Origin: Hyphomicrobiales bacterium
Lineage (GTDB): Bacteria > Pseudomonadota > Alphaproteobacteria > Rhizobiales > Rhizobiaceae
NCBI GenBank assembly: GCA_003963455.1
Contig: RXJA01000392.1
Span: forward strand, 1-44,227
Direction of reading: 5' to 3'
DNA: 44,227 nucleotides
A program made the position numbers and the translations under genes. The notes below the pieces were generated by a model that was given only the letters and a program-made list of their open reading frames with translations, was not told where the DNA came from and searched no databases. This document shows, one piece after another, positions 7,902-17,185 of the stretch; the first letter of the stretch is position 1, and every line of letters starts with the position of its first letter.

Positions 7902-8744
7902 TCAGTGGCCAGCCAGGAGATGCTGGCGATCAAGCGCCAGAGACAAAAGCCGCGCCACGATCTCGATCGATATGGAAGGAGCCAAGGGGCGTTCATCGGG
8001 ATCGAACAAAAGCCCGATCACGGCAGCGGGTGCTGAAGCTGTCGTCGTTACAGGCCAAAAGTCGAAGCGCGAGGTTGACGCGGGATAGACGCCGGCCCGC
8101 GCAACGGATCCCGTTGCCAGCGACGACAGAGCAGCCTCGACCTCGGCCTGCTGCGGTGCTGCTACTCCAACCCTCTCGACCGAAACCACCTTGCCATCCA
8201 AAATGAGAAAGACGACGGCTGGAACGCCGAACAAAGCAGCAAGAATGCGAGACGTAGCCGACGCCATCGCCTTGGCATTATCGGCGGCGGTGACTTCGCG
8301 GCTATAGTCTTGCAGGAGCGTCGCCTGTCGCCTGAGCAGGGCCGCTTCGGCTGCCTTGCGATGAGAGGTGAAGGCAACGCCGCTCACGATCAGTCCGATC
8401 ACAAAAAGCAATCCGATCGCCCAGACGTTTGCCGGGTCATCGACGTTGAACGTGTACCGGGGTTCTGTCAGAAAGAAGTTGTAGGCAAGCGCGCCAAGTA
8501 CTGCCGAACAAAGAGAAGGCCCCAATCCGAGGCCTATGGCCGCCATGACTACCGGCACCACGAACACTAAGGAGAGATTGGGGATCGTCACCCTGCTGTC
8601 GATCCCAACGGCAAGGGCGGTCGCGACCGCGGTCATGGCGACCGAAATGAGATAGCGTGCCGGAGCTGGAAGGTCCAAGGACGACAAGTTCGAAACAGGC
8701 TCGGTATCCAGATCCCGTCGCGGCTTTGATTTGACGTCGGCCAT
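7902..8744 (-). CDS. KdpD-like membrane and GAF sensor module without kinase
   Basis: A 280-aa protein that matches only the middle of KdpD. Four membrane segments of the DUF4118 type lie at about residues 30-130, with NFFLTEPRYTF matching NFFFLEPRYTL of the full KdpD at 14462-17185. A GAF-like region follows (about 150-275). The N-terminal KdpD and USP domains and the whole histidine kinase core are absent, and the gene ends normally, so it is not a fresh truncation. AGGAG lies 7 bases before the ATG at 8744; a longer ATG start has less support. It is transcribed away from the kdp operon. A role in potassium or turgor sensing is inferred only. Confidence 0.8.
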   Translation of the reverse strand: MADVKSKPRRDLDTEPVSNLSSLDLPAPARYLISVAMTAVATALAVGIDSRVTIPNLSLVFVVPVVMAAIGLGLGPSLCSAVLGALAYNFFLTEPRYTFNVDDPANVWAIGLLFVIGLIVSGVAFTSHRKAAEAALLRRQATLLQDYSREVTAADNAKAMASATSRILAALFGVPAVVFLILDGKVVSVERVGVAAPQQAEVEAALSSLATGSVARAGVYPASTSRFDFWPVTTTASAPAAVIGLLFDPDERPLAPSISIEIVARLLSLALDRQHLLAGH

Positions 8745-8906
8745 TGGTTCAGCTCCTGCCACGGTCAATGCCTGATCGACATGGGTAGCAAAGCCCCATC
8801 GCACGACAGGCGCAAGACTTTTGTGGGCCGCTGTGCCCAGATTCCGCGGCGGACTGGAAGCCCGCTGATTCCGGATCTTCGGATGCGTCCGGTGCCGCGC
8901 CCGGGA

Positions 8907-9185
8907 TCACCCGCCCTTCGTCTCGAGGGCGTAGACAAGGCCCGGCTGCACGATCCACTCGCCCGGCCGCAGCGCCTCGACGTCATAGCGCCCATCGATG
9001 CCGCGCGATGCCACGCCGACATAGCGGTAGCTGGAACCTTGGCCGTCGACCACGGCCTCGGAGATCGGATGATCGGCCAGACTACCGATGACTGCTCCCT
9101 TGTTCGTGAGATTGGCTAGAACGAAGTACTCTACCGGAATGTTCCGGCCGAGCCTGGGAGCAAGCCTGAAGGGTGCGAAGTGCAT
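8907..9185 (-). CDS. Small hypothetical protein upstream of kdp
   Basis: A 92-aa product with no recognised domain. It appears beta-rich and soluble (PVEYFVLANLTNKGAVIG, then YRYVGVASRGIDGRYD) and ends in ETKGG. No membrane segment or signal is visible. There is no clear ribosome site before the ATG. It lies between the KdpD-like module and the divergent kdp operon, with 162 bases to the former. Reading-frame use looks like real coding, but function is unknown. Confidence 0.55.
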   Translation of the reverse strand: MHFAPFRLAPRLGRNIPVEYFVLANLTNKGAVIGSLADHPISEAVVDGQGSSYRYVGVASRGIDGRYDVEALRPGEWIVQPGLVYALETKGG

Positions 9186-9573
9186 ATTGGGCTCTATTCA
9201 TGCCCGCCGAAATCACGGCGAGCCCTGTACGACGCAACTACATAGACGTGCGCCTCATATGAATTCGAGAGGAGATTCCGGACCGACTTATATATGCTTC
9301 TTTATCCGCCGCATCTGCGGCAACCGGTCGAGCCGGCTTCAGACAGCAGCCGGCGGCCACTCGGCAGCGGCTCTGTGCGCATCCAAAATCTTTATAAAAT
9401 TCCTATATCTTTTTGCGTAATCCCGACTCGACCCTTTATGGCGGTCGGGTCCATATTTCATGCCAAGTAGAAGCTTCAAAGGCCGTCGCCGGCAAGGCGG
9501 CGCGCATTTTTTGCGTGGTTTTGAGCCTGGCTGGAGCAGCCCGGAAATAGAAGCGAAAACAAGGAAAGCACCC
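9186..9573 (+). promoter_or_regulatory. kdp upstream region with T-rich tract (possible KdpE site)
   Basis: 388 bases without a convincing gene. At 9384-9416 there is an AT-rich stretch unusual for this genome, with TTTATAAAAT at 9391-9400 and a TCTTTTT run at 9408-9414. Known KdpE sites in enterobacteria are T-rich and begin TTTATA, so this is the best candidate operator. Just after it, CCCGAC (9422-9427) can pair with GTCGGG (9444-9449). Promoter and operator roles are inferred. Confidence 0.35.
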
Positions 9574-9654
9574 ATGGACGTCATTGTTCTCGGGCTGGGG
9601 ATTTTACTCTTCGCCCTATCCCTCGCGTATATCAAAATCTGTGACAGAATCTGA
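9574..9654 (+). CDS. 26-aa membrane micro-protein at the head of the kdp operon
   Basis: A 26-residue peptide, MDVIVLGLGILLFALSLAYI plus KICDRI, that is almost entirely one hydrophobic helix with a charged C-terminal end. AAGGAAAG lies 5 bases before the ATG. It ends 17 bases before kdpF. It is too short for default gene finding. By position and build it could be an accessory single-helix subunit of the Kdp pump, comparable to KdpF, but this is inferred. KdpF itself is the next gene, so this is an additional peptide. Confidence 0.6.
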   Translation: MDVIVLGLGILLFALSLAYIKICDRI

Positions 9655-9671
9655 ACAGAAGGACTCGGATC

Positions 9672-9761
9672 ATGCTTCTCGATTATTTTCTCGGCGGCGC
9701 GGTGACCTTGTTCCTGCTCGTCTATCTGACCTACGCCCTCATCCGCCCAGAACGTTTCTGA
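9672..9761 (+). CDS. kdpF: Potassium-transporting ATPase subunit KdpF
   Basis: A 29-aa single-pass peptide that stabilises the KdpFABC complex in the inner membrane. The sequence shows the typical KdpF build: an initial acidic residue, a hydrophobic helix ([19 protein letters not shown]) and the C-terminal RPERF that is characteristic of the family. It lies 34 bases before kdpA. Gene order and C-terminus make the call secure despite the size. Confidence 0.85.
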   Translation: MLLDYFLGGAVTLFLLVYLTYALIRPERF

Positions 9762-9795
9762 TCGCTACTGGCGCCCGGCACGGAAAGCTATTCCC

Positions 9796-11499
9796 ATGAC
9801 AATCAATGGATGGATACAGATCCTTCTTTATTGCGTGATCGTCCTTTTGCTCGTGAAGCCGCTCGGTGGCTACATGTACCGCGTCTTCAGCGGCGATCGT
9901 ACCTTCCTCTCTCCGATCCTCGGCCCCGTCGAGCGGGCCTTGTACCGCGTATCGGGAACCAGTGAGAAGGAGGAGCAGCACTGGACCGCTTACGCGGCCG
10001 GCATCATGTTCTTCAGCCTGGCCAGCTTCCTCGCGGTCTATTTCCTACAGCGGCTGCAGGGCGTCCTGCCCTACAATCCGGCCGGGATGACGGCCGTCGA
10101 ACCGGGTCTTGCCTTCAACACCGCCGTCTCCTTTCCCACCAACACCAACTGGCAGAACTACGGCGGCGAGAGCACGATGTCCTACCTCGTGCAGATGGCC
10201 GCCCTGACGGTCCAGAACTTCATGTCCGCCGCGGTCGGCATCGCCATCGCGGTGGCGCTGATCCGCGGCTTCGCCCGTGCCTCCGGCAAGTCGATCGGCA
10301 ATTTCTGGGTCGATATGACCCGCTGCACGCTCTACGTGCTCCTGCCGCTCTGCATCCCGCTCACCCTCGTATATGTCTGGCTCGGCATGCCGCAGACGCT
10401 TGGGCCGTATGTCGACGCGACCACGCTGGAAGGCGCAAAGCAGACCATCGCGCTCGGCCCTGTCGCCTCGCAGATCGCCATCAAGATGCTCGGCACCAAT
10501 GGCGGCGGCTTCTTCAACGCCAATGCTGCGCATCCCTTCGAGAATCCCAACGCGATCTCCAACCTGATCCAAATGGTGACGATCTTCGCGCTCGGTGCCG
10601 CGCTCACCAACGTCTTCGGCCGCATGGTCGGCAACCAGCGCCAGGGCTGGGCGATCCTCGCCTCGATGGGCGTGCTGTTCGTCGCCGGCGTCGCCGTCTG
10701 CTACTGGGCCGAAGCCGCCGGCAATCCGCTGGTTCATGCGTTGGGCATCGACGGCGGCAACATGGAAGGCAAGGAAACGCGCTTCGGCATCGCTGCCTCC
10801 GCGCTGTTCGCCGTCATCACCACGGCCGCCTCCTGCGGCGCCGTCAATGCCATGCATGACAGCTTCACCGCGCTGGGCGGCATGATCCCGATCATCAACA
10901 TGCAACTCGGCGAGGTCATCGTCGGCGGCGTCGGCGCCGGTTTCTACGGCATCCTGATGTTCATTGTCGTCGCGGTCTTCGTGGCCGGCCTGATGGTCGG
11001 CCGCACGCCGGAATATCTCGGCAAGAAGATCGAAGCCAAGGAAGTCAAGATGGCGATGCTCGCCATTCTGTGCCTGCCGCTGGTCATGCTGACCTTCACG
11101 GCCATCTCGGTCGTGCTGCCGAGCGCCGTCGCCTCGATGGCCAATGGCGGCCCGCACGGTTTCTCCGAGGTTCTCTATGCCTACACCTCGGCGGCCGCGA
11201 ACAACGGTTCGGCCTTTGGCGGCCTGAGCGGTAACACGCCCTGGTATAACCTCACGATGGGCGTCACCATGTGGGTGGGTCGCTTCTTCGTCATCATTCC
11301 AGCGCTTGCCATCGCCGGCTCGCTGGCGGCCAAGAAGACGGTTCCGGCCTCCGCCGGTACGTTCCCGACCGACGGCCCCCTGTTCGTCGGACTGCTGGTC
11401 GGCGTCATCCTGATCGTTGTCGGCCTCACCTTCTTTCCGGCCCTGGCGATCGGCCCGCTCGTCGAACACCTGGCGATGATCCATGGACAGACCTTCTGA
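9796..11499 (+). CDS. kdpA: Potassium-transporting ATPase subunit KdpA
   Basis: A 567-aa membrane protein that selects and conducts potassium in the KdpFABC pump. The four selectivity-filter loops are visible: [11 protein letters not shown] near residue 115, [19 protein letters not shown] near 235, a third around [16 protein letters not shown] near 350, and [15 protein letters not shown] near 470. About ten hydrophobic segments flank them. Length fits the family (about 560). GGAAAG lies before the ATG. One base separates its stop from the next start, an extra small gene that sits before kdpB. Confidence 0.97.
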   Translation: MTINGWIQILLYCVIVLLLVKPLGGYMYRVFSGDRTFLSPILGPVERALYRVSGTSEKEEQHWTAYAAGIMFFSLASFLAVYFLQRLQGVLPYNPAGMTAVEPGLAFNTAVSFPTNTNWQNYGGESTMSYLVQMAALTVQNFMSAAVGIAIAVALIRGFARASGKSIGNFWVDMTRCTLYVLLPLCIPLTLVYVWLGMPQTLGPYVDATTLEGAKQTIALGPVASQIAIKMLGTNGGGFFNANAAHPFENPNAISNLIQMVTIFALGAALTNVFGRMVGNQRQGWAILASMGVLFVAGVAVCYWAEAAGNPLVHALGIDGGNMEGKETRFGIAASALFAVITTAASCGAVNAMHDSFTALGGMIPIINMQLGEVIVGGVGAGFYGILMFIVVAVFVAGLMVGRTPEYLGKKIEAKEVKMAMLAILCLPLVMLTFTAISVVLPSAVASMANGGPHGFSEVLYAYTSAAANNGSAFGGLSGNTPWYNLTMGVTMWVGRFFVIIPALAIAGSLAAKKTVPASAGTFPTDGPLFVGLLVGVILIVVGLTFFPALAIGPLVEHLAMIHGQTF

Positions 11500-11500
11500 G

Positions 11501-11737
11501 ATGACCATGCCTCGCCTCAACGACATCTATCGGAACGATCCTCACCAATCTGGTGACGGCGCGCCCGACAACGGAAGGGACGACAAGCCTCGTCCTTTCC
11601 CGACCCTTTCAACCTTTCTCGGCATGGCTGCCGTGCTGCTCGTGCTGTGGCTGCTGGCCACCGGCCTTCCGCATCTCTTCCCGAAGACCGAGCACCCGGC
11701 GCCGTCCAACGCAATCGATACTGGAGCCCAAAAATGA
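11501..11737 (+). CDS. 78-aa single-pass membrane protein between kdpA and kdpB
   Basis: A small protein not found in the canonical kdpFABC order. A polar, charged N-terminal part (about 40 residues, with DDKPRPF) is followed by one hydrophobic helix ([18 protein letters not shown]) and a short polar tail. Its ATG lies one base after the kdpA stop, and its TGA overlaps the kdpB ATG (ATGA at 11734-11737), so it is tightly coupled to both. It may be an accessory subunit or regulator of the pump; I do not recognise a family. The ATG at 11507 is an alternative start. Confidence 0.75.
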   Translation: MTMPRLNDIYRNDPHQSGDGAPDNGRDDKPRPFPTLSTFLGMAAVLLVLWLLATGLPHLFPKTEHPAPSNAIDTGAQK

Positions 11738-13827
11738 GCCAGTCCAAATCCGCGAGCATCCTGGATGCCCGCATCCTTGTGCCCGCCATAGGCGGCGCCT
11801 TCCGCAAGCTCAATCCGCGCACGCTGGTCAAGAATCCGGTGATGTTCGTCGTCGCCGTGGTCTCGCTGCTCACCAGCGTGCTCTTCATCCGCGACCTGAT
11901 CGCCGGCGGCGGCGATCTCGGCTTTACCCTGCAGATCATCATCTGGCTGTGGTTCACCGTGCTCTTCGCCAACTTTGCCGAAGCCGTCGCCGAAGGCCGC
12001 GGCAAGGCGCAGGCCGATTCGCTGCGCAAGGCGCGCACCGAGACCCAGGCCAAGCTGCTCAATGGCGAGGACCGCGCCAAGTTCAAGATGGTGCCGGGCA
12101 CCAGCCTGAAAGTCGGCGATGTGGTGCTGGTCGAGGCCGGCGACATCATTCCTTCGGACGGCGAGGTGATCGAAGGCGTGGCCTCGGTCAACGAGGCGGC
12201 GATCACCGGTGAATCCGCGCCCGTCATCCGCGAATCCGGTGGCGACCGCTCGGCCGTCACCGGCGGCACCCAGGTGCTTTCCGACTGGATCCGCGTGCGC
12301 ATTTCCGCCGCTTCCGGCCACACCTTTCTCGATCGCATGATCTCGCTGGTCGAGGGCGCGGAACGTCAGAAGACCCCGAACGAGATCGCGCTCAACATCC
12401 TGCTGGTCGGCATGACGCTGATCTTCGTCTTGGCCACCGCGACCATCCCGAGCTTCGCCTCCTATTCCGGCGGCTATATTTCGGTGACGATCCTGGTCGC
12501 CCTGTTCGTCACACTGATACCGACCACGATCGGCGCGCTGCTGTCGGCTATCGGCATCGCCGGCATGGACCGCCTGGTGCGCTTCAACGTTCTCGCCATG
12601 TCCGGCCGCGCCGTCGAGGCCGCCGGCGACGTCGACACGCTGCTGCTGGACAAGACCGGCACCATCACGCTCGGTAACCGCCAGGCGACCGAGTTTCGCC
12701 CGGTCAAGGGCGTGACCGAGCAGGAACTGGCCGATGCGGCTCAGCTCGCGTCGCTTGCCGACGAGACGCCGGAAGGCCGCTCGATCGTCGTTCTGGCCAA
12801 GGAGAAATACGGCATCCGCGCCCGCGACATGGCAACACTGCATGCGAACTTCGTACCCTTCACCGCGCAGACCCGCATGAGCGGCGTCGACGTCGACGGC
12901 TCGTCCGTGCGCAAGGGCGCCGTCGATGCGGTGCTGACTCATGTCGCCCAGGCGGCGACCACCGCGCATGGCCCGCGTCCCACCAGCGACACGATCCGCG
13001 ACCTGCAGGCCATTGCCGACGAGATCGGCAAGGCCGGCGGCACGCCGCTGGCGGTCGAGCGCGACGGCCGCCTGCTCGGCGTCGTCCACCTCAAGGACAT
13101 CGTCAAGGGCGGCATCCGCGAGCGCTTCGCGGAGCTGCGCAAGATGGGCATCCGCACGGTGATGATCACGGGCGACAACCCGCTGACCGCGGCGGCCATC
13201 GCGGCCGAGGCCGGCGTCGACGACTTCCTCGCCCAGGCGACGCCTGAGAACAAGCTGTCGCTGATCCGCGAGGAACAGGCCAAGGGCAAGCTTGTCGCCA
13301 TGTGCGGCGACGGCACCAACGACGCGCCGGCGCTGGCCCAGGCCGATGTCGGCGTCGCCATGAACACCGGCACGGTGGCCGCGCGTGAAGCAGGCAACAT
13401 GGTGGACCTGGATTCCGACCCGACCAAGCTGATCGAGATCGTCGAGATCGGCAAGGCGCTATTGATGACGCGCGGCTCGCTGACGACCTTCTCGATCGCC
13501 AATGACGTCGCCAAGTACTTCGCCATCATCCCGGCGATGTTCGCTGTCTTCTACGCGGCGCCCGGACAGGCGGCGGGACCGTTGCAGGCGCTCAACATCA
13601 TGCACCTGGCGACGCCGCAGAGCGCGATCCTGTCGGCCATCATCTTCAACGCGCTGATCATCATCGCGCTGATCCCGCTGTCGTTGAAGGGCGTCAAGTA
13701 TCGTCCCATCGGCGCCGGCGCGCTGCTCAGCCGCAACCTTCTCATCTATGGCCTCGGCGGTATCGTCGTGCCCTTCGTCGGCATCAAGGCGATCGACATG
13801 ATCGTCACCGCTCTCGGCCTCGCATAA
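11734..13827 (+). CDS. kdpB: Potassium-transporting ATPase ATP-binding subunit KdpB
   Basis: A 697-aa P-type ATPase that drives potassium uptake. The phosphorylated Asp is residue 306 in [10 protein letters not shown]; the A-domain motif is ITGESAP, and the hinge motif is [20 protein letters not shown]. The N-terminal and C-terminal membrane segments match class IA pumps. The start at 11734 overlaps the stop of the 78-aa gene, and GGAG lies 8 bases upstream; longer in-frame starts would read through that gene in another frame. kdpC follows after 11 bases. Confidence 0.97.
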   Translation: MSQSKSASILDARILVPAIGGAFRKLNPRTLVKNPVMFVVAVVSLLTSVLFIRDLIAGGGDLGFTLQIIIWLWFTVLFANFAEAVAEGRGKAQADSLRKARTETQAKLLNGEDRAKFKMVPGTSLKVGDVVLVEAGDIIPSDGEVIEGVASVNEAAITGESAPVIRESGGDRSAVTGGTQVLSDWIRVRISAASGHTFLDRMISLVEGAERQKTPNEIALNILLVGMTLIFVLATATIPSFASYSGGYISVTILVALFVTLIPTTIGALLSAIGIAGMDRLVRFNVLAMSGRAVEAAGDVDTLLLDKTGTITLGNRQATEFRPVKGVTEQELADAAQLASLADETPEGRSIVVLAKEKYGIRARDMATLHANFVPFTAQTRMSGVDVDGSSVRKGAVDAVLTHVAQAATTAHGPRPTSDTIRDLQAIADEIGKAGGTPLAVERDGRLLGVVHLKDIVKGGIRERFAELRKMGIRTVMITGDNPLTAAAIAAEAGVDDFLAQATPENKLSLIREEQAKGKLVAMCGDGTNDAPALAQADVGVAMNTGTVAAREAGNMVDLDSDPTKLIEIVEIGKALLMTRGSLTTFSIANDVAKYFAIIPAMFAVFYAAPGQAAGPLQALNIMHLATPQSAILSAIIFNALIIIALIPLSLKGVKYRPIGAGALLSRNLLIYGLGGIVVPFVGIKAIDMIVTALGLA

Positions 13828-13838
13828 GGATCATCCCG

Positions 13839-14402
13839 ATGCTCAAGCAAATCCGACCCGCGATCATCATGATCGTCTTCTTCACCGTCGTCACCGGCCT
13901 GATCTATCCGATCGGCATGACCGGCATCGCCCAGGCGCTGTTTCCGCGCCAGGCCAATGGCAGCCTGATCGAGAAGGACGGAAAGGTGATCGGCTCCGAG
14001 CTGATCGGCCAGGTCTTTGCCGGCGACCGATATTTCCACGGCCGCCCCTCGGCCGCCGGCGACGGCTACAACGCCACCTCCTCCAGCGGCACCAATCTCG
14101 GCCCGACCAATCCGAAACTGATCGAGCGTATCAAGGGCGACGCCGAGAAGCTCAAAGCGGAAAACCCGAACGCGCCGGTGCCGATGGGCCTGGTCACGAC
14201 GTCGGGCAGCGGCCTCGACCCGCACATCAGCCCGGATGACGCCTATTTCCAGGTGCCGCGTATCGCCAAGGCCAGGGGCGTGGACGAAGCCAAGGTCAAG
14301 GCGCTCGTCGACAGCCATGTCGAGGCCCGCGAGCTTGGCGTCCTCGGCGAGCCGGTCGTCAACGTCCTGGCGCTGAACCTGGCGCTGGACGATCTGAAGT
14401 AA
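13839..14402 (+). CDS. kdpC: Potassium-transporting ATPase subunit KdpC
   Basis: A 187-aa subunit with one N-terminal membrane helix (residues about 8-30) and a periplasmic domain. Family motifs include [29 protein letters not shown], and [21 protein letters not shown]. KdpC is thought to help ATP or potassium affinity of the KdpFABC pump. It follows kdpB by 11 bases and is followed by a very stable hairpin before kdpD. Confidence 0.96.
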   Translation: MLKQIRPAIIMIVFFTVVTGLIYPIGMTGIAQALFPRQANGSLIEKDGKVIGSELIGQVFAGDRYFHGRPSAAGDGYNATSSSGTNLGPTNPKLIERIKGDAEKLKAENPNAPVPMGLVTTSGSGLDPHISPDDAYFQVPRIAKARGVDEAKVKALVDSHVEARELGVLGEPVVNVLALNLALDDLK

Positions 14403-14414
14403 ACAGCAGACTCC

Positions 14415-14443
14415 GCGCCGGGGATCGACACGATCCCCGGCGC
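14415..14443 (+). other. Perfect 13-bp hairpin between kdpC and kdpD
   Basis: GCGCCGGGGATCG (14415-14427) pairs without mismatch to CGATCCCCGGCGC (14431-14443) across a 3-base loop. It lies 12 bases after the kdpC stop and 18 bases before the kdpD start. The following AATTCAT is not a T-run. It could reduce read-through from pump genes to the sensor kinase or set an mRNA end; the role is inferred. Confidence 0.6.
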
Positions 14444-14461
14444 AATTCATGATTGGACCTG

Positions 14462-17185
14462 ATGCCGGACGACAGGACCGACCAAGCGAACCGACCCTCC
14501 CCCGACGCGCTCCTCGAGCATGCCGAGCGCGAGGGCCGTGGCCGGCTGCGCATATTTCTCGGCGCGGCGCCCGGCGTCGGCAAGACCTACGAGATGCTGA
14601 TGGCGGGCCGCGCCCGCCGCGCCGACGGCATCGATGTCGTGATCGGCATCGTCGAGACGCACGGCCGCAAGGAGACCCAGGCCTTGGTCGACGGCTATGA
14701 GGTGATCCCGCGTCGCCTGGTCGCGTATCGCGGCCAGACCCTCGACGAAATGGACATCGACGCCATCCTGGAGCGGCGCCCCGCTTTGGTCCTGGTCGAC
14801 GAGCTTGCCCATACAAACGCGCCCGGCAGCCGGCATCCCAAGCGCTATCTCGATGTGCAGGAGATCCTTGCGCAAGGCATCGACGTCTACACCACGCTCA
14901 ACATCCAGCATGTCGAGAGCCTGAATGACGTCGTGGCCCAGATCACCCGCGTCCGAGTGCGCGAGACGGTTCCCGATTCCATCATCGACGAGGCCGACGA
15001 TATCGAGATCATCGATCTCACGCCCGACGACCTGCTCAAGCGCCTGAGAGAGGGCAAGGTCTATTTCCCCAACACCGCCCAGCGCGCCATTGAGAACTAT
15101 TTTTCGCCAGGCAATCTGACGGCGCTGCGCGAGCTGGCGCTGCGCCGTACCGCCCAGCGTGTCGACGAACAATTGCTCAACCACATGCAGTCGCACGCCA
15201 TTCCGGGTCCGTGGGCGGCGGGCGAGCGGGTTCTCGTCTGCGTCGATTCGCAGCCTGGCGGGGCTATCCGTATCCGCTATGCCCGCAGACTTGCCGACCG
15301 GCTGCGCGCGCCCTGGACGGCGCTGCATGTCGACACGCCCCGCCTGGCCGGTATGTCGGAGGAGGACAAGGACCGCCTGGCCACGAATCTGCGCCTCGCC
15401 GAACAGCTCGGCGCCGAGATCGCCACCATTCCCGGCCAGAACGTGGCCCAGGACATCGTGCGCCACGCGACGGCGAACAACTTCACCCATATCGTCATCG
15501 GCAGGCCGACGCGTTCGCGCTGGCGCGAGTTGATCGAGGGCTCGCTCACCTACGATCTGATCCGCAATGCCGGCGACATCAGCGTCCATGTCATTTCGGG
15601 CGCCGAGCGTGATACCGACACGCCGTCGGCGCGGGTTAAGGCCGCCCCCGAGCAGAAGCCGTTCCAGATCTGGCCCTATCTGTTCTCGACGGCCTATGTC
15701 GCCGGCGCGCTGGCCGTCAGCTCTATCCTCGACCAGTTCCTCGACGTGCGCAATCTCGCCAGCGTCCTACTTCTTGCCGTGCTGACCTCGGCCGTGACGT
15801 TCGGGCTCTGGCCGGCGCTCTATGCCTGTTTCCTGAGTGCGCTGGCCTTCAACTTCTTCTTCCTCGAGCCGCGCTACACGCTGACGATCAGGGACCCGGA
15901 AAGCATCGTTGCCTTCGCGGTATTCCTCGTCGTCGCCGTGATCGCCAGCAATCTGACGGCGCGCGTGCAGCGCCAGGCGGTCGGCGCGCGCGCGCGGGCG
16001 CGAGCCACCGAGGACATATATTCCTTCTCCAAGAAGCTAGCCGGCGCCGGCACGCTCGACGACGTTCTATGGGCCACGGCCTTCCAGATCGCCTCGATGC
16101 TGAAGGTGCGGGTCGTGCTGCTTCTGCCGGAGAACGGCACCATCACCGTCAAGGCCGGCTATCCGCCGGACGACACCCTGGCCGAGGCCGACATCGCGGC
16201 CGCCCGCTGGGCCTGGGAGCACAACCGTGCCGCCGGCCGCGGCGCCGACACCTTGCCTGGCGCGAAGCGTCTCTATCTCCCCTTGCGGACAGGGCGAACC
16301 GCGATCGGCGTGGTCGGCCTCGACAATGACAAGCAGGGGCCGCTGCTGACGCCCGAGCAGCAGCGCCTGCTCGACGCATTGGTCGACCAAGCCGCCGTCG
16401 CCATCGAGCGCGTCCAGCTCGTCGCCGACGTCGACCGCGCCAAGCTGGCGGCCGAAGCGGACCGGCTGCGCTCGGCACTGCTCACCTCGATCTCGCATGA
16501 CCTCAAGACGCCGCTCGCCGCGATCATGGGCGCGGCCGGCACGCTGAAGGAATTCGCGCCGGCGCTTCCTGAGAAGGATCGCGCGGAGCTTTTGTCCACG
16601 GTTGTCAGCGAGTCGGAACGGCTGAACCGCTTCATCGCCAATCTGCTCGACATGACCAGGATCGAATCGGGCGCGATGGAGCCGAACCACGCGTTCCATG
16701 ATCTCGGCGATGTCGTCGGCTCGGCGCTGAACCGGGCCTGGAAGATCACCGCCGAGCATAGAATTGAGACCGACATTCCGGCTGACCTGCCGATGCTGCG
16801 ACTCGATCCGGTGCTGTTCGAGCAGGCATTGTTCAACCTCCTCGACAATGCCGCCAAATATGCTTCGCCCGGCTCGATCATCCGGTTGCAGGCCTGGGTC
16901 GACAACGGCGCCGTCATCCTGCAGGTGATGGATGAGGGACCGGGCATCCCGCCCGACGACCTGGAGCGGATATTCGACACCTTCTACCGCGTGCGCAAGC
17001 GCGACCAGGTGCGCGCCGGCACGGGTCTCGGCCTGTCGATCAGCCGCGGCTTCATCGAGGCGATGGGCGGCACGATCTCGGCGGCCAACCGCACCGACCG
17101 GGCCGGCGCGATCTTCACTATCCGCATGCCGGTGCCGGCTGAGTTGCCAGCGCTGGGCACACCCCTTACGGACGATGCCGCATGA
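14462..17185 (+). CDS. kdpD: Sensor histidine kinase KdpD
   Basis: A 907-aa inner-membrane kinase that senses potassium limitation and phosphorylates KdpE. Order of domains: KdpD N-domain with Walker A GAAPGVGKT and VDELAHTNAPGSRHP (about 25-240), USP-like domain (about 250-375), four DUF4118 membrane segments (about 400-505), GAF (about 525-655), HisKA with SISHDLKTPLAA (His near 678), and HATPase with NLLDNAAKYA, DEGPGIPP and GTGLGLSISRG. All catalytic motifs are intact. The ATG at 14462 is preferred to a TTG 9 bases earlier, though the ribosome site is weak. The end overlaps kdpE by 4 bases. Confidence 0.96.
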   Translation: MPDDRTDQANRPSPDALLEHAEREGRGRLRIFLGAAPGVGKTYEMLMAGRARRADGIDVVIGIVETHGRKETQALVDGYEVIPRRLVAYRGQTLDEMDIDAILERRPALVLVDELAHTNAPGSRHPKRYLDVQEILAQGIDVYTTLNIQHVESLNDVVAQITRVRVRETVPDSIIDEADDIEIIDLTPDDLLKRLREGKVYFPNTAQRAIENYFSPGNLTALRELALRRTAQRVDEQLLNHMQSHAIPGPWAAGERVLVCVDSQPGGAIRIRYARRLADRLRAPWTALHVDTPRLAGMSEEDKDRLATNLRLAEQLGAEIATIPGQNVAQDIVRHATANNFTHIVIGRPTRSRWRELIEGSLTYDLIRNAGDISVHVISGAERDTDTPSARVKAAPEQKPFQIWPYLFSTAYVAGALAVSSILDQFLDVRNLASVLLLAVLTSAVTFGLWPALYACFLSALAFNFFFLEPRYTLTIRDPESIVAFAVFLVVAVIASNLTARVQRQAVGARARARATEDIYSFSKKLAGAGTLDDVLWATAFQIASMLKVRVVLLLPENGTITVKAGYPPDDTLAEADIAAARWAWEHNRAAGRGADTLPGAKRLYLPLRTGRTAIGVVGLDNDKQGPLLTPEQQRLLDALVDQAAVAIERVQLVADVDRAKLAAEADRLRSALLTSISHDLKTPLAAIMGAAGTLKEFAPALPEKDRAELLSTVVSESERLNRFIANLLDMTRIESGAMEPNHAFHDLGDVVGSALNRAWKITAEHRIETDIPADLPMLRLDPVLFEQALFNLLDNAAKYASPGSIIRLQAWVDNGAVILQVMDEGPGIPPDDLERIFDTFYRVRKRDQVRAGTGLGLSISRGFIEAMGGTISAANRTDRAGAIFTIRMPVPAELPALGTPLTDDAA

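Noticed and set aside
9339..9635. 98-codon frame antisense to the first kdp micro-gene
   Set aside because: Covers the presumed promoter and the micro-gene, no site and no domain.
10045..11526. 493-codon open frame antisense to kdpA
   Set aside because: Arg/Asp/His-rich low-complexity translation, a shadow of a well-supported gene.
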